From NCBI GenBank assembly GCA_041628815.1, contig JBFKOL010000178.1:1-8378 (forward strand): 8,378 nt of DNA, in the 5' to 3' direction. Below are positions 1-6,276 of the stretch, in pieces. Position 1 is the stretch's first letter. Each line of letters opens with the position of its first letter. The DNA comes from JBFKOL01 sp041628815 (lineage in GTDB: Bacteria > Bacteroidota > Bacteroidia > Chitinophagales > Saprospiraceae). The translations under genes and the position numbers were made by a program. The notes beneath the pieces were generated by a model. That model was not told where the DNA came from and did not search any database. It was given only the letters and a program-made list of their open reading frames with translations.

Positions 1-675
1 AACCTGGCTAAAAAAGTGGTCATTGATTTGAAACAATTCGGGTCTGTCCAGCGTGCAAAACTGGGGATTACCATTGCTGATATCAACGCCGAAATCGCGG
101 ATGCCAATGCTTTGCCAGCCATCAAAGGAGTGCGCGTACAGGCTGTCAACCTCAACAGTGCAGCCGCACAGTCAGGGTTGCTGAAAGGGGACATATTATA
201 CCGCATTGGCCAATCGGAAATTTCATCAAAGGCAGCCTTCTACGAACAAATCAATAAATACCGCCCAGGTGACAAGATAAATATCAGCTACTTCAGAAAC
301 GGGAAGATGCGCAATGCAGATGTTACCTTCAGAAATCATCTTAACACGACAGACTACCTCTCTGTCCGCAATGATAAAGTTCTCAAGAATATCGGTATTG
401 AAATAAGGGACTTGAATTCGCTCGAAAAAGAAAGGATGAATGTAGAAGGCGTAATGATTATCAGTGTGTCTAAAGGCAGCCTCATTGATAAGGTTAATAT
501 GGAGCCCGGATACATTGTCGAAAAATTCAACGGTCGAATTGTTAAGTCGGCCCACGAATTCATACAACTCTTGAAAAACAGCGATTCAGATGTTGAAATT
601 GAGGGATTTTATGAAAGATACCCAGGTAAATTCCCCTATCGATTCCATCTTGGTGAGACTCCACAAAATCAATAA
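1..675 (+). CDS. HtrA/Do-family periplasmic serine protease, C-terminal part (two PDZ domains), 5' partial
   Basis: The reading frame is open from base 1, so the true start and the trypsin-like catalytic domain lie upstream of the window; 224 codons are visible. The first residues (NLAKKV..DLKQFGSVQRAKLGI) match the linker that joins the protease domain to PDZ1 in Do/DegP/DegQ proteins, with LGI as the peptide-binding loop. PDZ1 spans about residues 20-115 of the fragment and has the typical AAQSGLLKGDILYRIG turn. PDZ2 (about 125-222) is more divergent, with NIGIEIRDL, GVMIISVSKGS and a GYIVEKFNGR turn. Family members are periplasmic proteases/chaperones that degrade misfolded envelope proteins; PDZ domains bind exposed C-termini. 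Assignment to the Do family is firm from linker and domain order, but catalytic competence cannot be judged because His-Asp-Ser are not in the window. The next gene starts 18 bases after the stop. Confidence 0.88.
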   Translation, partial: NLAKKVVIDLKQFGSVQRAKLGITIADINAEIADANALPAIKGVRVQAVNLNSAAAQSGLLKGDILYRIGQSEISSKAAFYEQINKYRPGDKINISYFRNGKMRNADVTFRNHLNTTDYLSVRNDKVLKNIGIEIRDLNSLEKERMNVEGVMIISVSKGSLIDKVNMEPGYIVEKFNGRIVKSAHEFIQLLKNSDSDVEIEGFYERYPGKFPYRFHLGETPQNQ

Positions 676-693
676 TTCATCTATTTTTAGGAT

Positions 694-1059
694 GTGATTA
701 AACCGACATCTGTTATAATCGCGATCGGTGCAATGACATTGCTGTCAATGACAGCCGTTTCGACGTCGATTGCTCAAATGAAGCATGATAGCAAAGTACC
801 GCTGAAAGCTTTTTTTTCCTCCACCGATTATACCAGGTTGACCACTGACCCTATAACCTCTTGGACGAGACCTGTTTCATCAACTCTGAGTTTTAACGCC
901 AAAAAATCAACCGCTTTTTTCTGCGTTATGGAATCAAACCTGCAACAGAGCACGCGTTTACCTCTGTTTTTCCGTTTGGGATCCCTGGATTATGCCAATT
1001 ATTTAGAAGGTAAAAACAATCATGGCCCTATATTACATGACACTTCAAAAAGACACTGA
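694..1059 (+). CDS. Small secreted protein of unknown function (GTG start)
   Basis: This encodes 121 residues. A TAG at 688-690 lies in frame just before it, so the start must be GTG at 694 or ATG at 733. GTG is preferred because it keeps a Lys at position 3 ahead of a hydrophobic stretch (residues 7-24) ending in STSIAQ, a plausible Sec signal peptide with cleavage near residue 27. The ATG at 692 is followed at once by TGA and is not usable. The mature part has a middle rich in Ser/Thr and an AFFCVMESNLQQSTRLPLFFRLGSL-type C-terminal block (FFCVME, FFRLGSLDY, LEGK). From memory, similar FFC-E...RFRLG...Y...LEGK blocks occur in short Bacteroidota hypothetical proteins; this was not searched. 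One Cys is present. It probably shares a transcript with the protease upstream (18-base gap) and the lipoprotein downstream (1-base gap). Function unknown; a role at the envelope is inference. Confidence 0.6.
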   Translation: MIKPTSVIIAIGAMTLLSMTAVSTSIAQMKHDSKVPLKAFFSSTDYTRLTTDPITSWTRPVSSTLSFNAKKSTAFFCVMESNLQQSTRLPLFFRLGSLDYANYLEGKNNHGPILHDTSKRH

Positions 1060-1060
1060 T

Positions 1061-1606
1061 ATGAAATCTACTATTTTTTTGCTTCTGCGTTTATCGATTA
1101 TAGCTGGTGTATTGACCTGGATGACCAGTTGTGGCAGCGATGAAGAAGAAAGGGGGTGCACCGATGTCAGGGCAGAGAACTACAATGCAAATGCTACGAT
1201 CGATGATGGTTCATGTATTTTCCCGAACGATAAATTTATTGCTTCCTATACGGGATCCTTTGCATGCATCGGCCTTTTTTCAGTGATTAACCAGGATACA
1301 GTTGAATTTGAGATCACTCAGCCAGTAGATCCCAATGAAAAATCCAAAGTGACGATTTCATTCGTTGTTACCGGCCTTCCGATTTCACTTGAAGCTACGG
1401 TGAACGGAAACAACCTGACCTTCGCTGACATCACCCTTAACAACATACCCTTCGAGGTGTCAGGAGTAATGGTCGATGCGGACATTACATTTTCCGGTGG
1501 CGCTTCCATATCGGGAGATCAAATTACCGCCAACCTCATGGTCAGCGCCCTTGCGGCGGGATTAAATCTAGCGGACGACTGTGTACTGACCGGCACCAAG
1601 ACGTAA
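1061..1606 (+). CDS. Small lipoprotein with one GCTD...DDGSC motif
   Basis: ATG at 1061 gives 181 residues; an upstream in-frame ATG at 1022 would add 13 residues overlapping the previous gene and spoil the signal peptide, so 1061 is preferred. Residues 1-23 form a lipoprotein signal peptide with lipobox MTSC, lipidated Cys24, followed by an acidic GSDEEE stretch, the type of signal often linked to surface export in Bacteroidota. Residues 32-52 hold the motif GCTD..A.NYN..A..DDGSC, found in many Bacteroidota secreted proteins, often in several copies and likely disulfide-bonded (Cys33-Cys52). Residues 60-180 look all-beta, with alternating hydrophobic strands and a pair Cys69/Cys174 that could bridge the domain. 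The stop of the preceding gene and this start are arranged TGATATG, suggesting coupled translation. Substrate or partner is unknown. Confidence 0.8.
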   Translation: MKSTIFLLLRLSIIAGVLTWMTSCGSDEEERGCTDVRAENYNANATIDDGSCIFPNDKFIASYTGSFACIGLFSVINQDTVEFEITQPVDPNEKSKVTISFVVTGLPISLEATVNGNNLTFADITLNNIPFEVSGVMVDADITFSGGASISGDQITANLMVSALAAGLNLADDCVLTGTKT

Positions 1607-1642
1607 GATTAAGGATTCATTTACTGGGTAACAGTTCAGCAT

Positions 1643-2374
1643 CTAAAGCAAGGTAAAAAGGTCATTTATTCCTGGGATACGGCCCACATTGTATCCTTCG
1701 GCATAGTCCACACCAATGGAGCGCCCATAAGAAGCCATCTTTGCCATAATAAAACGCATAAACTGCGCTGATGAAATGGGTGTCTGCGGACCCGTCATCC
1801 CCTCCTCTTTGTGAAACTGAGAGGAGTAACATCGTATCGATTCCATTTTTTTTTGCTCATAACCGGTCACATCCACGCAGAAATCTGGCTTTAAGTTTCT
1901 GTCCTGTATGTAGTGATAAACTGCTTTTGGCCGGTGCGCCACCATACCTTCGGTATTGATCTTTATCAACCCCGAGTAATAGCACGCGTCTGCCTGTAAT
2001 TTCGCTGATCTTCCGTGATCGGGATGACGGTCCTCCAAGGCATTACACAAGACTATCTTTGGTTTTGACATCCGTATAATGCGTATCAGGTTGATCAGAT
2101 TTGAACGTGAATACGCGAAGAAGCCATCTTCCATTTCGAGATTGACCCTGAATGCTACGCCCATCAATTCGGCAGCGTCACGGGATTCCTTTAATCTTAA
2201 TTCCGGAGTGCCGCGAGAACCGAGTTCGCCCCTGGTCATATCAGCAATCCCCACCGAATTGCCCATCGACATCTGTTTAAGCAATGTTGCCGAGCAGCTG
2301 AGTTCAATATCGTCAGGATGAACGCCTATGGCCAGAATGTCCACTTCGGTGGGATGTCCAAAAACTTCGATCAT
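1643..2374 (-). CDS. bshB1: Bacillithiol biosynthesis deacetylase BshB1
   Basis: 243 residues, the usual length of the family. LmbE/PIG-L-type zinc deacetylase that removes the acetyl group from N-acetylglucosaminyl-malate, the second step of bacillithiol synthesis between BshA and BshC; cytoplasmic. Visible motifs: VDILAIGVHPDD (residues 11-22), where His19 and Asp22 should bind zinc and Asp21 act as base; MTRGELGSRGTPELR (46-60); NALEDRHPDH (111-120), where His120 supplies the third zinc ligand; VYHYIQ (152-157); KKMESI..YSSQF (175-187); and GVDYAEGYNV (221-230). The combination of TRGELG-RG, HYIQ and GVDYAEG marks the BshB1 branch rather than generic LmbE proteins. Its start overlaps the stop of the DoxX-like gene by four bases (ATGA), so the two are probably translationally coupled. 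It is the last gene of the leftward set and converges with the lipoprotein gene across 36 bases. Confidence 0.93.
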   Translation of the reverse strand: MIEVFGHPTEVDILAIGVHPDDIELSCSATLLKQMSMGNSVGIADMTRGELGSRGTPELRLKESRDAAELMGVAFRVNLEMEDGFFAYSRSNLINLIRIIRMSKPKIVLCNALEDRHPDHGRSAKLQADACYYSGLIKINTEGMVAHRPKAVYHYIQDRNLKPDFCVDVTGYEQKKMESIRCYSSQFHKEEGMTGPQTPISSAQFMRFIMAKMASYGRSIGVDYAEGYNVGRIPGINDLFTLL

Positions 2375-2790
2375 TCTTCAGGCAAGTTCAGAACATGAAA
2401 AATTCTTCTTACACTGAAATTTCCCGCACCATTCACAATTAAAAGCATGAGTGCCGCTGCCACGCCCATATTTCGCATAAAGTACAGCGAATTGACCCTG
2501 CGCAGTTCGATAGGATCGTTCCAGAATGAAAAGACGATAAAAGTGAAAGGGATCCAATACAACATGATCAGGAATGATCCGACACTCGCATAATACCCGA
2601 TAAGTATCATCAATCCACCAACAACGAGAAGGAAGATGACCGCGATCAGAAGCAAATCCTGGTTCCAGGTAATGCCGTAGGCTGACATAGTTTCTTTGGT
2701 ATCCTTGAAAAAGAGGATGGAATCGTACGCCTCGTAAAGGAATATGAACGCTATAAATATGCGTGCAAGCAGGTCGACATAATGTTTCAT
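2371..2790 (-). CDS. DoxX-like four-helix inner-membrane protein
   Basis: 139 residues with four predicted membrane segments at about residues 7-27, 45-66, 69-88 and 102-121 and a short basic C-terminal tail. Length, topology, the RIFIAFIFLYEA first helix, the WNDPIE loop between helices 3 and 4, the FMRNMGVAAALMLL fourth helix and the GAGNFSVRR end fit the DoxX family. Members are poorly defined; in mycobacteria a DoxX protein works with a superoxide dismutase and a thiosulfate sulfurtransferase in thiol and oxidative-stress balance. Here the ATGA overlap with bshB1 gives a specific link to bacillithiol metabolism, which is inference from position only. An open frame in a different phase over the same bases (2378-2803) is a shadow: its product lacks any membrane segment. 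The 60 bases upstream hold no convincing promoter, so transcription may continue from the flavoprotein gene. Confidence 0.78.
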   Translation of the reverse strand: MKHYVDLLARIFIAFIFLYEAYDSILFFKDTKETMSAYGITWNQDLLLIAVIFLLVVGGLMILIGYYASVGSFLIMLYWIPFTFIVFSFWNDPIELRRVNSLYFMRNMGVAAALMLLIVNGAGNFSVRRIFHVLNLPEE

Positions 2791-2850
2791 TCAAATGCCG
2801 CAATGATCAGTCACAAAGAAAGCAATTCTTGATGCATTATTGCGAAATAT

Positions 2851-4389
2851 TCATTGGAGAAAGGCATTTGTAGCATCAGCTACCCTTTCACCGTCCAATG
2901 CGGCCGATAAAATGCCACCGGCATATCCTGCCCCCTCCCCGGCAGGAAAGAGACCCCTCAGCATCGGTGACATGCAAAGCTGATCATCACGCACAATGCG
3001 GACAGGTGCACTGGTGCGGCTTTCTAGTCCAATCACCTGCCCTTCGGCAGTGATGTAGCCTTTCATCTTTTGGTCGAATTTCTGCAGCGCTTCGCGTAAG
3101 GCGTGATATATATCTGCCGGAAGTAATTGATGCAGTGGTGCCGAATAGATACCTGGAATGTACGAGGATGATGGCAAATCGGAAGAAATCTTTCCTGTAA
3201 TGAAATCGGGAATTCGCTGGGCCGGTGCTTTTTGGGATCCGTCACCAAAGTTGAAAAAAGCTTGTTCCAGTTGTTTTTGGTACATCATGCCCCCAAAGAC
3301 AGGGTCATTGCCGGGATTTTGATCGATGGCGGAGACCAAGCCAGAGTTGGCATAGGGCGAATCCCTTTTCGAAAGGGACATTCCGTTGACAACCAATTCA
3401 CCGGGGGCTGTTGCCGTAGGGACGATGAGTCCACCAGGGCACATGCAAAAAGAAAACACTCCCCTGTTTTTAATCTGACAAGCCAGTCTATAAGCAGCTG
3501 CAGGAAGGTGTTCATCACGGTCTGCTTGCCGATATTGCACCTCATCAATCAACCTCTGAGGATGCTCGATACGCACCCCAAGGGCAAAGGGTTTAAACGT
3601 CATAGATACTTCGTGCTTCGAACAGATCGAATATACATCTCTCGCCGAGTGTCCGGTGGCAAGAATTGTCGCCGCACCCAAAAATGACCTTTCATCCGTC
3701 AAAACGCCCAAGATCCTCCGATCTCTAACTATAAAATCTTTTACACAACTGTCGAAATGGACCTCTCCACCATTAGATACAATCGTCTCCCTGATTGCCG
3801 CAATGATTCCCGGCAGTTTGTTAGACCCGATGTGCGGGTGGGCATCGATCAGTATATCCCGATTTGCCCCGTGCTGAACCAGTATCTGGAGCACCTTCTC
3901 CACGTTGCCTCTCTTATGAGCCCTGGTGTATAATTTGCCATCGGAGTAAGTACCTGCCCCGCCCTCGCCAAAGCAGTAATTGGAATCCGGATTGACATTG
4001 TGAAATTGCTGGATCTGCCTTAGATCCCTTCGCCGCGCGCGGACATCTTTTCCCCGGTCAAGCACCAAAGGTTGCAGACCGAGTTCGATACATCTCAGGG
4101 CTGCGAAATATCCAGCTGGACCAGCACCTACAATGACGACCTTTTTATCCGAAGAAACGGGCTCGTATGGTATAGGATGTAGTCCTTCTCCCAATAAGGT
4201 ATCGGTCGAATACTGCACACGAAGCACGTATTTCACCGGAGATTTTCTTGCGTCAATTGACCTCTTTATTATGCGCCAGGAACGAATCTTTATCTTGCTT
4301 ACCCCCAGTCGAGTGGACAATTTTTTCAGTAGGTAAGCGTGGTCCTCCAAGTACTTGGGAAGAATCCTGATTTCTACCGAACCGGTCAT
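2851..4389 (-). CDS. COG2509-type FAD-dependent dehydrogenase
   Basis: 512 residues, typical for the COG2509 group of uncharacterised FAD-dependent dehydrogenases. The first 80 residues form the small N-terminal domain of this group (basic, with a KIKIRSWRIIKRSIDARK strand). The FAD-binding Rossmann motif is VVIVGAGPAGYFAALR (residues 84-99), with the ribose-binding acid in VLDRG (109-113). The group signature GEGGAGTYSDGKLYTR lies at 141-156, ATGHSARDVY at 244-253, CMCPGG at 315-320 and the C-terminal flavin motif FPAGEGAGYAGG at 481-492. All diagnostic glycines are present and no truncation is visible. Substrate and electron acceptor are not established for the group. Its start overlaps the kdsA stop by four bases (ATGA), suggesting coupled translation. 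Family identity is firm; physiological role is not. Confidence 0.9.
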   Translation of the reverse strand: MTGSVEIRILPKYLEDHAYLLKKLSTRLGVSKIKIRSWRIIKRSIDARKSPVKYVLRVQYSTDTLLGEGLHPIPYEPVSSDKKVVIVGAGPAGYFAALRCIELGLQPLVLDRGKDVRARRRDLRQIQQFHNVNPDSNYCFGEGGAGTYSDGKLYTRAHKRGNVEKVLQILVQHGANRDILIDAHPHIGSNKLPGIIAAIRETIVSNGGEVHFDSCVKDFIVRDRRILGVLTDERSFLGAATILATGHSARDVYSICSKHEVSMTFKPFALGVRIEHPQRLIDEVQYRQADRDEHLPAAAYRLACQIKNRGVFSFCMCPGGLIVPTATAPGELVVNGMSLSKRDSPYANSGLVSAIDQNPGNDPVFGGMMYQKQLEQAFFNFGDGSQKAPAQRIPDFITGKISSDLPSSSYIPGIYSAPLHQLLPADIYHALREALQKFDQKMKGYITAEGQVIGLESRTSAPVRIVRDDQLCMSPMLRGLFPAGEGAGYAGGILSAALDGERVADATNAFLQ

Positions 4390-5234
4390 ATGAAAGGTGC
4401 TATAGCTTCACCAAATGCAGACAACCTCTTGAGTATTCCTTCCAACTCCGCTAATTCAACTGCGTTTTGTGCGTCACTCAGTGCCTTTGAAGGCTCAGGA
4501 TGGACTTCCATGAACAGACCTCGCGCACCTGCCGTCAGTCCTAGCCTGGCAAACATTTCAACATCAGAACTACTGCCACCTGTAACACCAGAGCCCGTAT
4601 TGGGTCTTTGACCCGAATGTGTGCAATCCATGATTACGGCAACTGCATCGGACTTAAGTCTTGCTATGTTCCGATAGTCGACCACAAGATCTTCATATCC
4701 GTACATTGAGCCACGCTCCGTAATCAATGCCCCCATATTACCGGTCCGGGTTATTTTAAGAAGGGCAAAACGACCGGTATTGGCATTCATGAACTGCCCC
4801 TTCTTAATGTTGACAGGAAGACCCGTCTGTGCCGCCGCACTAATGAGATCGGTCTGCCGCGAAAGAAAGGCCGGAATTTGAATCATATCACAGAAGGTCT
4901 CTATCTCGTACAGGTCTTTCACTTCATGAACATCGGTCGTCACAGGAATTCCCAATGTGGATCGAATTTTTTTCAGGATTTCTTTTGCTTTCCTATCCCC
5001 TATTCCACGGAATGAATCATGACGCGTACGGTTTGCTTTGCGAAATGAAGCCTTGAAAATGTAAGGTATAGACAAATCGCTGCAGATGAGGGCCGCCTCT
5101 TCGCAGATTTCAAAACACATAGCTTCATTTTCCACTGCACAGGGTCCAGCAATGAGAAAAAACGTGGCGTAATCCCCGGATAATATAATTTGCATGGTGC
5201 GCTTTATCGATCCCAGATCTCTAGGGGCAGTCAT
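4386..5234 (-). CDS. kdsA: 3-deoxy-8-phosphooctulonate synthase (KDO-8-phosphate synthase), metal-dependent type
   Basis: Condenses phosphoenolpyruvate with arabinose 5-phosphate to KDO 8-phosphate, the first committed step to the KDO of the LPS inner core; cytoplasmic TIM barrel. 282 residues from ATG 5234, or 269 from ATG 5195 (Met14), which is equally possible and closer to family length. Motifs: FLIAGPCAVE (26-35), FKASFRKANRT (60-70), IPVTTDVHE (96-104), IQIPAFLSRQTDL (118-130), NIKKGQFM (142-149), ERGSMYGYEDLVVD (173-186), DCTHS (203-207), FMEVHPEP (241-248) and ALSDAQ (251-256). Cys32, His206, Glu243 and Asp254 have the same spacing (174, 211 and 222 residues after the Cys) as the metal ligands Cys11, His185, Glu222 and Asp233 I recall for the Aquifex aeolicus enzyme, whereas the E. 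coli non-metal enzyme has Asn at the Cys position. First gene of the leftward set; no clear promoter was recognised upstream. Confidence 0.95.
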   Translation of the reverse strand: MTAPRDLGSIKRTMQIILSGDYATFFLIAGPCAVENEAMCFEICEEAALICSDLSIPYIFKASFRKANRTRHDSFRGIGDRKAKEILKKIRSTLGIPVTTDVHEVKDLYEIETFCDMIQIPAFLSRQTDLISAAAQTGLPVNIKKGQFMNANTGRFALLKITRTGNMGALITERGSMYGYEDLVVDYRNIARLKSDAVAVIMDCTHSGQRPNTGSGVTGGSSSDVEMFARLGLTAGARGLFMEVHPEPSKALSDAQNAVELAELEGILKRLSAFGEAIAPFI

Positions 5235-5254
5235 ACGGTGGGGGTAGATTACAG

Positions 5255-5274
5255 TTGTTTGATTTTTTAAACAA
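5255..5274. repeat. Short inverted repeat in the kdsA/rpmI divergent region
   Basis: TTGTTT and AAACAA are separated by eight bases in the 99-base region between the divergent starts of kdsA and rpmI, just upstream of the proposed rpmI -33 element. It could be a binding site for a regulator of either gene, but six-base arms in AT-rich DNA are frequent by chance. Confidence 0.2.
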
Positions 5275-5277
5275 GTG

Positions 5278-5308
5278 TTGAAGTTAGAATAATTAATTTA
5301 TACCTTTG
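5278..5308 (+). promoter_or_regulatory. Bacteroidota-type promoter of rpmI-rplT
   Basis: TACCTTTG at 5301-5308 is a full match to the TAnnTTTG -7 box of Bacteroidota primary-sigma promoters. A TTG at 5278-5280 lies 20 bases upstream of it and fits the -33 TTTG element. Transcription would start near 5314-5316, leaving a leader of about 20 bases before the rpmI ATG, too short for an L20-binding leader structure. There is no Shine-Dalgarno sequence, as usual in the phylum. Confidence 0.7.
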
Positions 5309-5333
5309 CGCACCATTTTAAGAAAACAGAGTT

Positions 5334-5531
5334 ATGCCTAAAGTAAAGACTCACTCCAGTGCTAAGAAGCGGTTCAAATTGACCGGATCAGGTAAGATAA
5401 AGCGTTTCCAGGCTTTTACTTCTCACATGATGCGGAATAAATCCAAGCGGGCCAAGCTGAATCTGAGAGACTCAGCCCTTGTCAGCAAGGCCGATGAGAA
5501 AAGGGTGAAGGCTTTATTGGGTCTTAAATAA
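5334..5531 (+). CDS. rpmI: 50S ribosomal protein L35
   Basis: 65 residues, normal length for bL35. The strongly basic sequence begins MPKVKTHSSAKKRFKLTGSG (the family signature KTH..AKKRFK.TG.GK), has the central KIKRF.A..SHM...KSKRAK segment, and ends in the short helix KRVKALLGLK. It is a component of the large ribosomal subunit. The ATG lies about 25 bases downstream of a good -7 box. It is followed after 10 bases by rplT, the universal partner. The gene that normally precedes it, infC (IF3), is absent: kdsA lies upstream on the other strand. Confidence 0.97.
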   Translation: MPKVKTHSSAKKRFKLTGSGKIKRFQAFTSHMMRNKSKRAKLNLRDSALVSKADEKRVKALLGLK

Positions 5532-5541
5532 TGTTTGAGTT

Positions 5542-5886
5542 ATGCCACGTTCAGTAAATGCAGTTGCGTCAAGAAGACGAAGGAAGAAGATTCTAAAGGC
5601 CGCCAAAGGATATTTTGGGGCTAGGAGCAAGGTTTATACCGTGGCAAAAAATGCCGTGGAAAAAGGGCTGCAATACGCTTATCGCGACAGGCGAAATAAA
5701 AAGCGTGAGTTCAGAAAACTCTGGATAGCACGGATCAATGCGGGGGCACGCCTGAATGGTACTACCTATAGCCAGCTGATGAATGGCTTATCTAAGAAAA
5801 ACATCGATCTCAACCGCAAAGTGCTGGCTGACCTCGCTATGAACCATCCCGACGCATTTACTGCCGTTGTAAAGGCCGCCCAATAA
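5542..5886 (+). CDS. rplT: 50S ribosomal protein L20
   Basis: 114 residues, the standard bL20 length. It begins MPRSVNAVASRRRRKKILK, followed by the family segments AKGYFGARSK (residues 21-30), YAYRDRRNKKREFRKLWI.RINA (46-68) and YSQLMNGL (77-84). The basic N-terminal extension inserts into 23S rRNA and is needed early in large-subunit assembly. It is co-transcribed with rpmI (10-base spacer, no Shine-Dalgarno sequence). L20 represses its own operon in several bacteria through an mRNA leader; no room for such a leader is seen here. No strong hairpin with a U tract follows the stop. Confidence 0.97.
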   Translation: MPRSVNAVASRRRRKKILKAAKGYFGARSKVYTVAKNAVEKGLQYAYRDRRNKKREFRKLWIARINAGARLNGTTYSQLMNGLSKKNIDLNRKVLADLAMNHPDAFTAVVKAAQ

Positions 5887-6276
5887 TCTACTGAGTAGAA
5901 TTATTATTCCTCAAGATTGTGCTACTTGTTTAGTGATGTCCGGCTGTTTGCTATAATTTCCATCAACGAATGTTCGGGTCTGAGAATTTTCGCCTCTTTA
6001 TCGCCAGCTAGTCAGACGAAACTACCTCCAACGGAATGGGCTCCGTCTCATACCCGAATCGAACCTATTAAGACCCTACTTCTCCGTTTATCATTAAAAA
6101 TATATGTTTTGGTATTCAAGACGGAGATAATCAATGGATCATCCTCTTGTAGCCTAAAATACAAAGCCTTCTATTTGATGCCTCTATCCCAGTTGCGTCT
6201 GTTTATCAAAAATCCTCTTACAATTCCTTTAAGAAACCCAATGCTTCCCAGGAATTTCCTCTAACCGCGATAGTAA
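5887..6276. other. 390-base convergent gap without a recognised gene
   Basis: The gap lies between the converging rplT and permease genes, where both transcripts should end, yet no GC-rich hairpin plus U tract is visible. The plus strand has a stop-free frame of 115 codons (5917-6264) whose product is rich in Ser, Leu and Pro and poor in Asp, Glu and Gly, as is typical of the back side of coding DNA. The matching minus frame reads more like protein (for example FRLQEDDPLIISVLNTK and LAGDKEAKILRPEHS) but has stops at 6261-6263, 6171-6173, 6048-6050, 6012-6014 and 5922-5924. It could be an eroded gene or plain non-coding DNA. Confidence 0.4.
5973..6058. repeat. Imperfect 13-base inverted repeat with 60-base loop
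   Basis: TTCGGGTCTGAGA (5973-5985) pairs with TCTCATACCCGAA (6046-6058) except for one mismatch. Inside the loop ACGGA (6031-6035) and TCCGT (6042-6046) could form a minor stem that competes for one base of the outer arm. It might be a structured transcript end or RNA, but a match of this size is expected about once by chance in a window of this length. Confidence 0.25.

Noticed and set aside
1022..1060. Upstream ATG extension of the lipoprotein
   Set aside because: It would add 13 polar residues before the signal peptide, misplace the lipobox and overlap the preceding gene; ATG 1061 fits far better.
2378..2803. 141-codon minus-strand ORF overlapping the DoxX-like gene
   Set aside because: Its product is Cys/Arg/His-rich without domains, while the other frame gives a clean four-helix membrane protein with an ATGA junction to bshB1.
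3232..3687. 151-codon plus-strand ORF inside the FAD-dependent dehydrogenase gene
   Set aside because: It lies wholly antisense to a strongly supported gene and its product has no recognisable motif.
5888..5914. CTACTGAGTAG near-palindrome as a terminator after rplT
   Set aside because: Its arms touch with a one-base centre, leaving at most a three-base stem with a real loop, and no U tract follows.
6040..6072. tRNA-like T-arm sequence GGTTCGATTC on the minus strand
   Set aside because: The flanking bases cannot form a T stem (TAATA against GGGTA), and no anticodon arm, D arm or acceptor stem can be drawn around it.
5917..6264. 115-codon plus-strand ORF as a real gene
   Set aside because: It lacks recognisable motifs and its composition (many Ser, Leu and Pro, few acidic residues and Gly) is that of a reverse-strand shadow. 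It is recorded only as part of the gap entry.
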